This document shows, in pieces, positions 43,890 through 52,608 of a stretch of 64,000 nt of DNA. The DNA lies in contig NZ_CP147846.1 in assembly GCF_037327425.1 (NCBI RefSeq), forward strand, positions 4,588,001 through 4,652,000. The letters run 5' to 3'. Positions within the stretch are counted from its first letter, which is position 1. Each line of letters opens with the position of its first letter. A program made the translations under genes and the position numbers. Under the pieces are notes generated by a model, which did no database searches, was not told where the DNA came from, and worked only from the letters and a program-made list of their open reading frames with translations. Source of the DNA: Rhodococcus sovatensis (GTDB taxonomy: Bacteria > Actinomycetota > Actinomycetes > Mycobacteriales > Mycobacteriaceae).

Positions 43890-45023
43890 CTACGCGCGCA
43901 CAGGTGCGCTTCGGAATCGGCCGTTGAGCCAGGTGGCAGCCGGCACCTCGACCCACCGATACACGACCTCCGACACGGCTGCGGTCACGAGAAAGAACGC
44001 GAGAACGGCGCCCGTCGGACCGGTGTACGGCACGACGTTCTCGTAAACCCGGTAAAGAATCAGCGTATGCACGAGGTAGATGGCATAGCTTCGCGTGCCC
44101 GTCCAGTGCACGACACGCCAATGCGCGATGCGACCGTCGTACCTCCCCAGTAGCAGGACGAGGCCGGTCACGACGATGATCGTCCACATGTACTGATCGC
44201 CCGCCCAGTAGGCGTGCACGTTCGTGGCGAGCCGTACGACCTCGACCTGCGCGAGAACCGCAAGCACCACCCACCGCCACGAGACGATCCTCGCCCAGCC
44301 GAGGTAGATGATCTGACCGAGGAACAGCGTCGGCAGCGTTGCCGCGATCTTCGACAGCATCGGCACCGACCACGGCTGCGGGATGTAGAAGTTGTACAGC
44401 AACACCACGACGCACAGCGCAGCACCGAGCAGCGGCACAAGGATCGGCCGTGTGCGAAGGACTCCACGCGCTGCGACGCAGTACAGGTAGAACAGCAGCT
44501 GCACCGTCAGAGTCCACGTGACGCCCAGGACGGCTACCTCCGGCTTCAGGAAGAACCCGCCGAGGACGAAGCTAAGCGCGGCCTCGTAGTTGCTGATGCC
44601 ACTCTGCCCGCTGAACATGCCGTTGATGCCGAGCCTGACCAGGACGATGGCGAGTGCCACCGAAACCCACAGCGCCGGAACGAGCCGTGAGAGGCGGCTG
44701 ACCGCGAAATCTCGTCGGGACTGCCTCATCGCCGATCTCGTGACGAGAAGCCCGGTGAGCAGCATGAAGATCGCGACACCGACGAACGAGAGATGGTTGT
44801 TGAGCCCGGCCTCCTGGATGAGGACGCGGTAGACGACGTCGATGACCCACCAGCCCTCGCCCCGATCGTCGATCAGATAGAACGAGATGTGTGAGTACAG
44901 CACGGCCAGCACCGCAATCAGCCGAAGTAAGTTGGCTCCGCCGATGTCGACGCGTGGCGCATCGATGGCCGAGTCGGCCGACTGGCTGTCGACTCGCTCG
45001 CTCGGCCTAGACAAGGGACTCAC
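43890..45023 (-). CDS. Acyltransferase 3 family membrane protein
   Basis: A 377-residue protein with about ten transmembrane helices in the OafA/YrhL-type O-acyltransferase family. Typical parts are NLLRLIAVLAVLYSHISFYL (helix 1 with catalytic-type His), FVGVAIFMLLTGLLVTRS and FAVSRLSRLVPALWVSV. It would O-acetylate or otherwise acylate an exported glycan or lipid. GTG start. It is convergent with the mce gene (9-bp gap) and divergent from sodA. Confidence 0.9.
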   Translation of the reverse strand: MSPLSRPSERVDSQSADSAIDAPRVDIGGANLLRLIAVLAVLYSHISFYLIDDRGEGWWVIDVVYRVLIQEAGLNNHLSFVGVAIFMLLTGLLVTRSAMRQSRRDFAVSRLSRLVPALWVSVALAIVLVRLGINGMFSGQSGISNYEAALSFVLGGFFLKPEVAVLGVTWTLTVQLLFYLYCVAARGVLRTRPILVPLLGAALCVVVLLYNFYIPQPWSVPMLSKIAATLPTLFLGQIIYLGWARIVSWRWVVLAVLAQVEVVRLATNVHAYWAGDQYMWTIIVVTGLVLLLGRYDGRIAHWRVVHWTGTRSYAIYLVHTLILYRVYENVVPYTGPTGAVLAFFLVTAAVSEVVYRWVEVPAATWLNGRFRSAPVRA

Positions 45024-45125
45024 GCGGCCAGCCTAGTTTCCTGTTCATCTGCTGGACGAATCGTAGAGCCTCGCTGTGACCTCGCTGTGACCTAATTTCC
45101 GGTGTCACGCACGCGTGTTTTTATT

Positions 45126-45170
45126 CCGAGAAATGGATCTCGGTTACAACTGTTGCACTAGGGGTACTAA
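45126..45170 (+). promoter_or_regulatory. Candidate sodA control region
   Basis: It holds the inverted repeat CCGAGA-AATGGA-TCTCGG (45126-45143), then TTACAA and TACTAA hexamers 15 bp apart, about 93 bp upstream of the sodA start. The spacing is shorter than ideal for a sigma-70-type promoter. The assignment rests on position. Confidence 0.3.
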
Positions 45171-45262
45171 TGAGATTGGGTTGAACCCGAGAGACGATCC
45201 GCAGTAGACGAGCGCGCCGTGGGATTCACGGTATGCGCTGCGTCGACAGAGAAGGGAAACAC

Positions 45263-45886
45263 GTGTCCGAGTACACACTGCCCGACCTAGATTTCGATTA
45301 CTCCGCCCTCGAGCCACACATCTCGGGCGAGATCAACGAATTGCACCACTCCAAGCACCACGCAACGTACGTCGCCGGCGCCAACACCGCGCTGGAAAAG
45401 CTTGCTACTGCCCGTGAGAACGAGGACCACGGCTCGATCTTCTTGCTCGAGAAGAACCTTGCGTTCCACCTCGGCGGCCACGTCAACCACTCCATCTGGT
45501 GGAAGAACCTCTCCCCCAACGGTGGCGACAAGCCCGAGGGCGAACTCGGCGCAGCTATCGACGACCAGTTCGGTTCGTTCGACAAGTTCCGCGCGCAGTT
45601 CACCGCAGCAGCCAACGGCCTGCAGGGCTCCGGCTGGGCTGTCCTGGGTTACGACTCGCTGGGCAAGAACCTCCTCACGTTCCAGCTTTACGATCAGCAG
45701 GCCAACGTGCCACTGGGCATCATCCCGCTGCTCCAGGTCGACATGTGGGAGCACGCCTTCTACCTGCAGTACAAGAACGTCAAGGCGGATTACGTCAAGG
45801 CGTTCTGGAATGTCGTGAACTGGGCCGACGTTCAGGCACGCTTCGAGGCAGCGACCTCGAAGACTCCGGGTCTCATCTTCCCGTAA
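45263..45886 (+). CDS. sodA: Superoxide dismutase (Fe/Mn family, Mn-type residue)
   Basis: A 207-residue SOD, closely similar by eye to M. tuberculosis SodA. The metal ligands are in place: ELHHSKHH (His28), GHVNHSIWW (the second His), and DMWEHAFY (Asp and His). At the position equal to His145 of the M. tuberculosis iron enzyme, this protein has Gln (YDQQANVP), the residue found in Mn-type mycobacterial SODs. No signal peptide. GTG start with an AAGGGAAA site. A strong terminator follows, then a 53-bp repeat. Confidence 0.95.
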   Translation: MSEYTLPDLDFDYSALEPHISGEINELHHSKHHATYVAGANTALEKLATARENEDHGSIFLLEKNLAFHLGGHVNHSIWWKNLSPNGGDKPEGELGAAIDDQFGSFDKFRAQFTAAANGLQGSGWAVLGYDSLGKNLLTFQLYDQQANVPLGIIPLLQVDMWEHAFYLQYKNVKADYVKAFWNVVNWADVQARFEAATSKTPGLIFP

Positions 45887-45897
45887 GTTCGTTCGCT

Positions 45898-45934
45898 CCA
45901 CTGGGCCATCGCGCACGTCGCGGTGGCCCAGTGG
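45898..45934 (+). terminator. sodA terminator hairpin
   Basis: A 16-bp stem, CCACTGGGCCATCGCG pairing with CGCGGTGGCCCAGTGG (one G-T pair), with the 5-base loop CACGT, 12 bp after the sodA stop. Confidence 0.8.
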
Positions 45935-45955
45935 TGTGTTCCGACCCTGAGCGTC

Positions 45956-46008
45956 CGCTTGAATGCGGCTTCGACACCATCTGATCGTATGGATGGACCA
46001 TTCAAGCG
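45956..46008 (-). repeat. 53-bp inverted-end repeat, family I, copy C (reversed)
   Basis: On the minus strand this reads CGCTTGAATG, GTCCATCCATACGATCAGAT, then ends CATTCAAGCG. It lies 22 bp after the sodA terminator. It is the only copy not between convergent genes and the only reversed one. Confidence 0.9.
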
Positions 46009-46127
46009 ATAGGCAAGCCGTTAGCACTCGTACCGTCTTGTGTGCCAGCACCGTTCTGATCCATGCTTCTCCTACCCAACGTGGTGTACCAGAACTGAAG
46101 TCTGGAACGACCCAAGGGAGCTACGAG

Positions 46128-46655
46128 ATGAACGATCGAGATCTCATCGGGGTTTCCCCTTTCCATGCCGCCGGATTACTCCGCGGATTCGTCATTTCCG
46201 GGCGGTGGCCGGACACCACCAAGGAATGGGCGCAGTTTCTCGCACTGGCGGTTCAGATCGCATCGATGCCAGGCCTGCTCGCCACGTCGACGGTCTTCGG
46301 TGCCCGGGAGGAACTCCCGGACGATCCCGCGCCGGGCACGGTGGGGCTGATTCTGGCCGAGGGACCCGTCGTGGGTGAGATGGCCGTCACACCAGGGCGC
46401 TTCGCACTTCACCAGCCACCGGCAATTCTGATGCTGCATCCACCGTCGGAAACCACTCCGACGCTCCCCGAATGTGCGGGCGCGGCCTCCGGCTGCGTGC
46501 TCCTTCCCGGGCTCCCCCATCTCGGCCTGGATCACCGCGCGGCCTGGGTGGAAGCGGAATCCGACGGCACCGTGACGTCGATGGTGAGCCGAGTCGGGCT
46601 CGACCCGATCAGCGATCCCGACACCGCAGTTTTGGCGATGCTCCTGGCGTCGTGA
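46128..46655 (+). CDS. Hypothetical protein (positional match of Rv3847)
   Basis: A 175-residue protein beginning MNDRDLIGVSPFHAAGLL. No domain recognised. It has a Pro-rich middle (HQPPAILMLHPPSETTPT) and two cysteines (ECAGAASGC). AAGGGAG 8 bp before the ATG supports the start. Its place between sodA and the TMEM165-family gene, and its length, suggest the counterpart of M. tuberculosis Rv3847; I could not test this. Confidence 0.75.
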   Translation: MNDRDLIGVSPFHAAGLLRGFVISGRWPDTTKEWAQFLALAVQIASMPGLLATSTVFGAREELPDDPAPGTVGLILAEGPVVGEMAVTPGRFALHQPPAILMLHPPSETTPTLPECAGAASGCVLLPGLPHLGLDHRAAWVEAESDGTVTSMVSRVGLDPISDPDTAVLAMLLAS

Positions 46656-46701
46656 CCGGTTCCCGTAGAACAGATTTCGGGGACCCAAACTTACTGTCGC
46701 A

Positions 46702-46731
46702 TTGGACTTTTCGGTTGACTCCTCCTAATCT
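46702..46731 (+). promoter_or_regulatory. Candidate promoter of the Mn-riboswitch transcript
   Basis: TTGGAC (46702) and TAATCT (46726) are 18 bp apart, which places a start site at about 46738, just at the riboswitch aptamer. Hexamer match and position only. Confidence 0.5.
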
Positions 46732-46734
46732 TGG

Positions 46735-46860
46735 TGGCAGCGAAGGGGAGTAGCCCCCAATCACTGTGTCGACATACTGGCCGTTCACACCGGCCCGGCA
46801 CTGTGAACCAACTCGAGTGAGTCGAGATGGTGGGCGAGACCTTCGGTCATTCCAGACGAC
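46735..46860 (+). promoter_or_regulatory. yybP-ykoY manganese riboswitch
   Basis: The leader of the TMEM165-family gene contains AAGGGGAGTAGCCCCC (46743), TCGACATACTGGCCG (46769) and GAGACCTTCGGTC (46836). These are the conserved loops of the yybP-ykoY Mn2+ aptamer. Mn2+ binding should switch on the exporter gene that starts at 46879. The edges are approximate. Confidence 0.92.
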
Positions 46861-46878
46861 CGAGGAGCCTCGTACACC

Positions 46879-47589
46879 ATGCTTTCTGCACTACTACTCA
46901 GTTTCGCTGTCATCTTCGTCGCCGAGCTGGGTGACAAGTCCCAACTCATGGCGATGACGTTTGCGCTGCGCTACAAGTGGTACGCCGTCATCGGCGGCAT
47001 CACCGTCGCCACCACGGTGGTCCACCTGGTGTCGGTGGCAGTCGGTCATTTCCTCGGACTGTCGATCCCGACCGCAGCGATCTCGATCGTCGGCGGCATC
47101 GCGTTCGTCATCTTCGGCCTGTGGACTCTCAGGGGCGACAGCCTGTCCGAGGTCGAGGGCGAGAAGGCGTCGAAAGTGACGCGCTCGGCCTTCATCGCGA
47201 TCGCGTCCGCGTTTTTCCTCGCCGAACTCGGCGACAAGACCATGTTGGCCACTGTCACTCTCGCCACCGACAACGACTGGGTCGGTGTCTGGATCGGGTC
47301 TACTGTCGGCATGGTTGCAGCCGACGCTCTCGCCATCGTCGTCGGCGCGGTACTGGGCAAGCACCTACCCGAGCGGGTCATCCAGTTCGGCGCGGCGATC
47401 CTCTTCTTCGTCTTCGGCGTCATGCTGTTCCTCGAAGGCATCATGCCGGGTACGGCGGCGCCCGTCATCGGCGCTGCGGTGGTATCGGCACTGTCGACCG
47501 CGATCTGGATCGCCGTCGTCCTCGTGCGCCGCCGGAAAGCGCGGCAGGCGCTGTCGTTCGAACAGCCGAATGTGTTGAACCCGAAGTAG
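46879..47589 (+). CDS. TMEM165/GDT1 (UPF0016) family cation transporter, probable Mn2+ exporter
   Basis: A 236-residue protein with six to seven transmembrane helices in two inverted halves, each with the family signature E-x-G-D-K-S/T: VAELGDKSQLMAM (near 14) and LAELGDKTMLAT (near 115). It would export Mn2+ (or exchange Ca2+/Mn2+). The Mn-riboswitch in the leader gives direct support for manganese. It corresponds in position to Rv3848. Confidence 0.93.
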   Translation: MLSALLLSFAVIFVAELGDKSQLMAMTFALRYKWYAVIGGITVATTVVHLVSVAVGHFLGLSIPTAAISIVGGIAFVIFGLWTLRGDSLSEVEGEKASKVTRSAFIAIASAFFLAELGDKTMLATVTLATDNDWVGVWIGSTVGMVAADALAIVVGAVLGKHLPERVIQFGAAILFFVFGVMLFLEGIMPGTAAPVIGAAVVSALSTAIWIAVVLVRRRKARQALSFEQPNVLNPK

Positions 47590-47627
47590 CGCTCGTCGTA
47601 GGATTCGCCTGATAGGACCAGGGGCGT

Positions 47628-48809
47628 ATGACTACCACAGACGAAGCTACCAACGATCATCGATCATCGGATCGGCTGCTCCGCACCATCGCCAGGTTCG
47701 TCTCGGCCGGCTATCTGGTCTATTTCGCAATTGTGCTGCCCGACTTCATCCGAACCACCTTCGTAACGGCGGCATGGTGGACTCCTGTCACGGTGATCGC
47801 CGTCTTCGGCACCGGACTGTCCATGGGCGTCGCATCGTTGGCACGGGACACACGGTGGATTCGACTCACCGGCGCGCTCGCGACTATCGCCTTCCTCGCA
47901 GCTGCGCTTTCCTGGTGGTTCGTGTGGGACAGCAGCGTCACCGACCCGAACGGCATGCCTCTAGCAACATTTCCCGGGCTGGCGGGCCTCGCGGCTGCCG
48001 CCTCGCTCCCCGCATGGCTTGCGTTCGCACAGCTGCTCGTCGCCGTCGTCTCGGTTCAATTGAGCATCAACATACTTCGCGGCCCGCTGCTCGAAGGGCC
48101 ACTGTTCGCAGACATTCTGTTCGCACTGTTGTTCTGTTCCATCTTCGTTGCCGCGACTCTCGGAGTTCGCCGAACGGCCCGCATCCTCGACGACACCATC
48201 GAGTCGACGCATCGACAGGCCGCGACGGCAGCAGCGATGAGCGCACGTACCGTCGAGCGAGAGCGGTTCGACGCACTCATCCACGACGGTGTGCTGTCCT
48301 CGCTGTTGGCCGTCGCGCGCCAGGGCCGCACCGACGGCGTCGTACGCCAGACGCAACTGACACTCGCACAGCTGGATTCGCTCCGAGACAATTCGACGGC
48401 CACGTCGTTCGATGTGGCCGAAACCATAGCGCAACTCAGGTCAGCGGCGACCAACGTCGACGAGGACATCGACATCACCGTCGAATCTTGTTGCACCACC
48501 GGCTTTCCCGCCGACGTGGTGCGAACGGTCAGCGCGGCACTCGCCGAGGCGGTCAGAAACAGCGTCGAACACGCGGGACCCACCGCAGCTCGCTCGTCCA
48601 CGATCGTCCTCACCGAGACGACGATGGATGTGACGTTGACCGACGACGGACTCGGATTCGATCCCACCGATGTCGCACCTCATCGCATGGGTATCGCAGT
48701 CAGCATTCTCGGCAGAATGCGCAGTCTCCGTGGAGGATCAGCCCAGGTCCTGTCCAGCCGAGGTGGCACGGGCACTGCCGTCGAACTGCACTGGACAGCA
48801 CGCTCGTGA
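47628..48809 (+). CDS. Membrane sensor histidine kinase (NarL-partner type)
   Basis: A 393-residue protein. About six transmembrane helices fill residues 25-190. A short coiled stretch leads to the phospho-acceptor segment ERFDALIHDGVLSSLLAVA with His219, then an ATPase domain (AEAVRNSVEHAG N-box, DDGLGFDP G1 box, GGTGTAVEL G2). This is the HisKA_3-like class that usually pairs with a LuxR-type response regulator. None follows here; the next gene overlaps by 4 bp (GTGA) and is another membrane protein. Confidence 0.87.
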   Translation: MTTTDEATNDHRSSDRLLRTIARFVSAGYLVYFAIVLPDFIRTTFVTAAWWTPVTVIAVFGTGLSMGVASLARDTRWIRLTGALATIAFLAAALSWWFVWDSSVTDPNGMPLATFPGLAGLAAAASLPAWLAFAQLLVAVVSVQLSINILRGPLLEGPLFADILFALLFCSIFVAATLGVRRTARILDDTIESTHRQAATAAAMSARTVERERFDALIHDGVLSSLLAVARQGRTDGVVRQTQLTLAQLDSLRDNSTATSFDVAETIAQLRSAATNVDEDIDITVESCCTTGFPADVVRTVSAALAEAVRNSVEHAGPTAARSSTIVLTETTMDVTLTDDGLGFDPTDVAPHRMGIAVSILGRMRSLRGGSAQVLSSRGGTGTAVELHWTARS

Positions 48810-49834
48810 CCGACGATCCCGAGGGCCAGGACATCCGTGATCTGATCGGAATGCGTTCGCGTTTCGCGTTCGCACTGGTTGCGCTGTACGTGCTGACGTG
48901 TTTCACGTGCGCGGCATCCACATTGTCCGGCGTCGTGCATCCAGGGCCGGTATTCGCCGCTGCTGCACTGTGTTCGACGGGAGCGATCGTACTGACCGCC
49001 ACGGCGGGCGATCCGCTTCCGTTGCGATATGCGATTCCGGTGTCAGCGATCGGACCGCTGAGTTGCGGGCTGGTGTTCAGCGTGATCCCGGCACCTCCCA
49101 GCAGCACACTGCAAACCTGGACACTCGGCACCAGCGTCGCCCTCTACACGGTGATGTGCGTTCGCGGACGCACTCCGTTTGCGTGGATGGGCTTTGTAGC
49201 GACTGCGGGAGTGACCTTGTGGTGGTGCGTCTCGACCGGCCAAGGTGTGGGCCGCGGAATATCACACGGGGTGGTCAACACCGCACCCCTGCTGATGTCG
49301 AGCTTCTTCGCGTACACGCTTCGCCCGCTGAGCCGATCGATCTTCGAACTACGCCGCCGGTCGACCGCCCGTGTGGCTTTCGAGGCAGCCGCTGCCGCAG
49401 TCCTGGACGAGCGCGACTCGCAACTCGAACGCCTCGACGAGATGGCACGCCCCTTGCTCGAGCGGACCGTCAACGGTCCGGACCTGTCCGCCGAAGAGGT
49501 TCTGGCGTGCACGTTGCTCGAAGCCGAGCTGAGGGACTCGTTGCGTGCACGGGCGCTCGTCGACCCTCGCCTTCGGCAGTCGGTTCGCACCGCACGTGGC
49601 CGCGGCGTCAACGTGGTGCTCCTCGACGATCGTGCCGAAGACCTGGCGCCGGGCGTACGTGACGCGCTGGTCACGTCGACGGCCGAACACATCGATCGGA
49701 TCGACCACGGATCGGCGACGATCCGACTTCTCCCGGCGGGGCGCCCCCTACTCGCCACCATGCTGGTCGACGCCGGGGAAACCTACCGAATCGAGTACGA
49801 GCACGATGGCAGCATCGCCGAGGCCGCGCACTAG
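48806..49834 (+). CDS. Membrane protein coupled to the histidine kinase, function unknown
   Basis: A 342-residue protein with about six transmembrane helices (residues 20-180), then a soluble helical part (RVAFEAAAAAVLDERDSQLERLDEMARPLLERT; AELRDSLRARALVDPRLRQSVRTARGRGVNVVLLDDR). No His phospho-acceptor or ATP-binding box is visible, though the layout parallels the kinase before it. It may be a degenerate kinase or a co-sensor. GTG start overlaps the kinase stop. Confidence 0.8.
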   Translation: MTDDPEGQDIRDLIGMRSRFAFALVALYVLTCFTCAASTLSGVVHPGPVFAAAALCSTGAIVLTATAGDPLPLRYAIPVSAIGPLSCGLVFSVIPAPPSSTLQTWTLGTSVALYTVMCVRGRTPFAWMGFVATAGVTLWWCVSTGQGVGRGISHGVVNTAPLLMSSFFAYTLRPLSRSIFELRRRSTARVAFEAAAAAVLDERDSQLERLDEMARPLLERTVNGPDLSAEEVLACTLLEAELRDSLRARALVDPRLRQSVRTARGRGVNVVLLDDRAEDLAPGVRDALVTSTAEHIDRIDHGSATIRLLPAGRPLLATMLVDAGETYRIEYEHDGSIAEAAH

Positions 49835-49981
49835 CGCATCGAAGTGAGTGATCCACGTCATTTGCCACCCTCGGTCGGTCAGAGCTCACTGCCCTGCGGT
49901 TATGGTGCAATGCGAGTCCTGGGCGGTCGGCGCTCTTCGGTTGCGCCGGGCGTCCATCGCCCTAGTCGAGGAGATGTGTAC

Positions 49982-50749
49982 GTGGAAATTTCGGGAACAG
50001 CAGCATTGGTCACCGGAGGGGCGTCAGGCCTCGGAGCGGCGACGGCCAAGCGCCTCGCCGACGCCGGGGTCACGGTATTCGGCCTCGACCTGGCCCAGTC
50101 GATCGAACGGGCAGGTGACAACGTTCCCGACGGCGTGACCCTGATTCCAGCCGATGTGACCAGCGAAGAAGAGGTCGAGGCCGCGCTCGACAAGATCACC
50201 GAGTCGGGTGTCCCGCTGCGCATCGTCGTCAACTGCGCCGGCGTCGGCTGGGCGGGACGAATCCTGTCGAAGAAGGGCCCGCACGACCTGGAGCTCTTCC
50301 GCACAGTCATCACGATCAACCTGCTGGGCACGTTCAACGTCATGCGCCTGGCCGCGAACCGCATGCAGTCGTTGTCGACGGTCGACGACGCTGGCCAGCG
50401 AGGCGTCATCGTCAACACCGCGTCGGTCGCAGCGTTCGAAGGGCAGATCGGCCAGATCGCCTACACCGCGTCGAAGGGTGGCGTCCACGCGATGACCATC
50501 ACCGCTGCTCGCGATCTCGCCCAGGTCGGCATCCGCGTCAACACGATCGCCCCCGGCATCGTCGACACTCCTATGCTCGCGGGCGTCACCGAGGAGTACC
50601 GCAAGGGCCTCGAAGCCAGTGTGCCGTTCCCGTCACGCCTGGCTCAGCCGACCGAGTACGCCCAGCTGGTCCAGATGATCGCCGAACACGACTACCTCAA
50701 CGGTGAGACGATCCGGATGGACGGCGCGATCCGGATGGCGCCGCGGTAG
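49982..50749 (+). CDS. SDR-family dehydrogenase, 3-hydroxyacyl-CoA dehydrogenase type-2-like
   Basis: A 255-residue short-chain dehydrogenase. NAD(P) binding is at VTGGASGLGAATAKRL (residues 9-24), NNAG is NCAGVGWAG, and the catalytic Tyr/Lys are in IAYTASKGGV. The insertion around KGPHDLELFRTVITINLLGTFN and the C-terminal VPFPSRLAQPTEYAQLVQMI resemble HSD17B10/FabG-like 3-hydroxyacyl-CoA dehydrogenases of beta-oxidation. GTG 49982 has GAGGAG 8 bp upstream. It stands alone. Confidence 0.9.
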   Translation: MEISGTAALVTGGASGLGAATAKRLADAGVTVFGLDLAQSIERAGDNVPDGVTLIPADVTSEEEVEAALDKITESGVPLRIVVNCAGVGWAGRILSKKGPHDLELFRTVITINLLGTFNVMRLAANRMQSLSTVDDAGQRGVIVNTASVAAFEGQIGQIAYTASKGGVHAMTITAARDLAQVGIRVNTIAPGIVDTPMLAGVTEEYRKGLEASVPFPSRLAQPTEYAQLVQMIAEHDYLNGETIRMDGAIRMAPR

Positions 50750-50770
50750 GTAGTTTCCGCTCCTGACCAC

Positions 50771-50823
50771 CGCTTGAATGGTTCATCCATACGATCGAAT
50801 AGCTAGTGAGTGACATTCAAGCG
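50771..50823 (+). repeat. 53-bp inverted-end repeat, family I, copy D
   Basis: It has perfect ends CGCTTGAATG and CATTCAAGCG, with the inner GTTCATCCATACGATCGAAT slightly diverged. It lies between the convergent SDR and TM0106-type genes. Confidence 0.9.
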
Positions 50824-50860
50824 GTGGGCACGGGCGTTGGGGCGGGCTAGGAGCTCAGGC

Positions 50861-52480
50861 CTACCCGACGCGCAGTGACTCGAGCGTCGGGATCTCGACC
50901 TCGGCGCGATCACTCATCCACTCTCGCAGCACCTTGGTGGCCTGGACGTCGTCCTCGTTGTAGACCAGAAGCCGCTCACGCTGGGAGAGGTCGGGCTCTG
51001 CGTCGTAGCCGACCGCGTCGCGGTACCACCCCATCGATGCTTCGCCACCGGCTTCGTCGTCTCGCCACTGGAAGCCGGCGATCGGCGCAATCTTCTTGAG
51101 CCCCTTACCGTTCGGGCAGATGAACTGATCGCTGACGGTCTGGTAGATGTCCACCCACTGCTCGCTGTCGATGAACTCGCGAATCTCCGCTTCGGTCGGG
51201 ACGCCGGGAACGTCGCCGAACCGTCGGGCCGAGTCGAGGAGCCACTTGTCCTCCGCTTGACGCGAATAGCAGTATGCCGCAAAGGTTTTACCGCGTGCGG
51301 CGGCATCGGCCCGCTTCCCCATCAACCAGCCCCAGAATTCGGCGAAGGAGCGGCCCTCGTCGTCGGTAGGCAGCGGATCCCACGTGACGAACCCGCGATA
51401 CACCGGTGGTGGGCCGCCTACCTCGGTGAGCAGCGTGCCCCACAGGTAGGCACCGTGTTCCTGGTAACTCTCCATGTCCACGTCTACCTCGACGTCGGCC
51501 CTGTGCACGACGACGTTGTCGGTTCGACGCAGCAGCGGGACATCGGCTCGCCACGCTGTCGCTGCCGCCACGGCGTCGTCGAAACTGCCGAACGGCCAGT
51601 TGTCCGGTTCGGGGCCGGTCCACCTCGCGAGCTCGTCGATGGTGGATACGCCGCTCTCCCGCAACACCTCGGCTCGCATTCCCGACGCCACGAGCGATAC
51701 ATCGCGGGTGGCTGCGAGCTGAGGCTTGCAGTCGGTCCACCACGAACACGAACGGCATTCGCTCACCTGGGATGGAACGGTGTAGGTCTCACCGCGAGCG
51801 ATGGCGAGTCGGTCGGCGAAACGGGAGTCGTACTCCCCGAGGACCGCATTCAGATCGTGCACGAGAATGCACTCGGCGCGATACCCGACCGCCCCTCCGA
51901 CCGCGTTCTCGGACGCCAAGCCCTCGAAATCGAGCATGCGATGAAGGTGGGCGAGACGCAGTTGGTCCCGAAGCTGACTGCGAACTTTGCGCGTCTCGTC
52001 GACGCCCGGCGCCCAGTCTGTCAACGGCGACGTCACCGCTCCTCGGCCCGGATCGGTGACCTTGTGATTGACGACGATGATGGGGATGTAGCCAGTGCCC
52101 GACGGCGCTCTCATCAGCAGCTCGCTGCGCCCACGACGCCCAGTGTCACGCTCGGCGGGCAACACGGCGTTCCAGATCCACGGCTCTCCGCGCCTGCACG
52201 CGGCGAGCGTGCGCTCGGAGGCCGTCCTGGCGTCCGTGGCGTCGATCTCGACCCACCCGTCGAGCTCAGCCGCGAACAACGCACGAATGGCCTCGCGGTG
52301 CGCCTGCGCGGCCTCGCGGCGCTGCCGAACTCCCGGGTTCTCCGGCTCGCGGCGCTGCAATGCGGAGTACGCGGTGTCCAGGTACAGCCGGTGTCTGCAT
52401 CGGGTGAGAGATCCGGCGTCGATGAGTACCGACGGCTCTCTCCCAGACGACACTCGCGCCGCGACGGGCTGGCTGTTCAC
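50861..52480 (-). CDS. TM0106-family RecB-like nuclease
   Basis: About 539 residues. The N-terminal half is RecB/Cas4-like: LTRCRHRLYL supplies one Cys, and ECRSCSWWTDC supplies C-x2-C-x5-C, together a probable 4Fe-4S cluster. The expected acid-x-Lys motif of the nuclease reads VVNHKVT. The C-terminal half is RNase H-like (GKTFAAYCYSRQAEDKWLL, YNEDDVQATKVLREW). The family is thought to act in nucleic-acid processing; no specific role is known to me. GTG start at 52480. Confidence 0.87.
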   Translation of the reverse strand: MNSQPVAARVSSGREPSVLIDAGSLTRCRHRLYLDTAYSALQRREPENPGVRQRREAAQAHREAIRALFAAELDGWVEIDATDARTASERTLAACRRGEPWIWNAVLPAERDTGRRGRSELLMRAPSGTGYIPIIVVNHKVTDPGRGAVTSPLTDWAPGVDETRKVRSQLRDQLRLAHLHRMLDFEGLASENAVGGAVGYRAECILVHDLNAVLGEYDSRFADRLAIARGETYTVPSQVSECRSCSWWTDCKPQLAATRDVSLVASGMRAEVLRESGVSTIDELARWTGPEPDNWPFGSFDDAVAAATAWRADVPLLRRTDNVVVHRADVEVDVDMESYQEHGAYLWGTLLTEVGGPPPVYRGFVTWDPLPTDDEGRSFAEFWGWLMGKRADAAARGKTFAAYCYSRQAEDKWLLDSARRFGDVPGVPTEAEIREFIDSEQWVDIYQTVSDQFICPNGKGLKKIAPIAGFQWRDDEAGGEASMGWYRDAVGYDAEPDLSQRERLLVYNEDDVQATKVLREWMSDRAEVEIPTLESLRVG

Positions 52481-52608
52481 AGTCCCGAGCCTATGTCCCC
52501 CTACCGACACGCCCGATGCGACCCACCGTCGCGAACCGATAGGCTGTATCGAAGCCAGCGCGAATGCCGCGCCGATGCTAGGAGAAGCTGACGTAAGGGG
52601 CCTTGTCG

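Noticed and set aside
47774..49834. One long 686-residue frame across the two kinase-pair genes
   Set aside because: Its first half is out of frame with the clear histidine kinase and is Arg-rich shadow coding; the real gene begins at GTG 48806.
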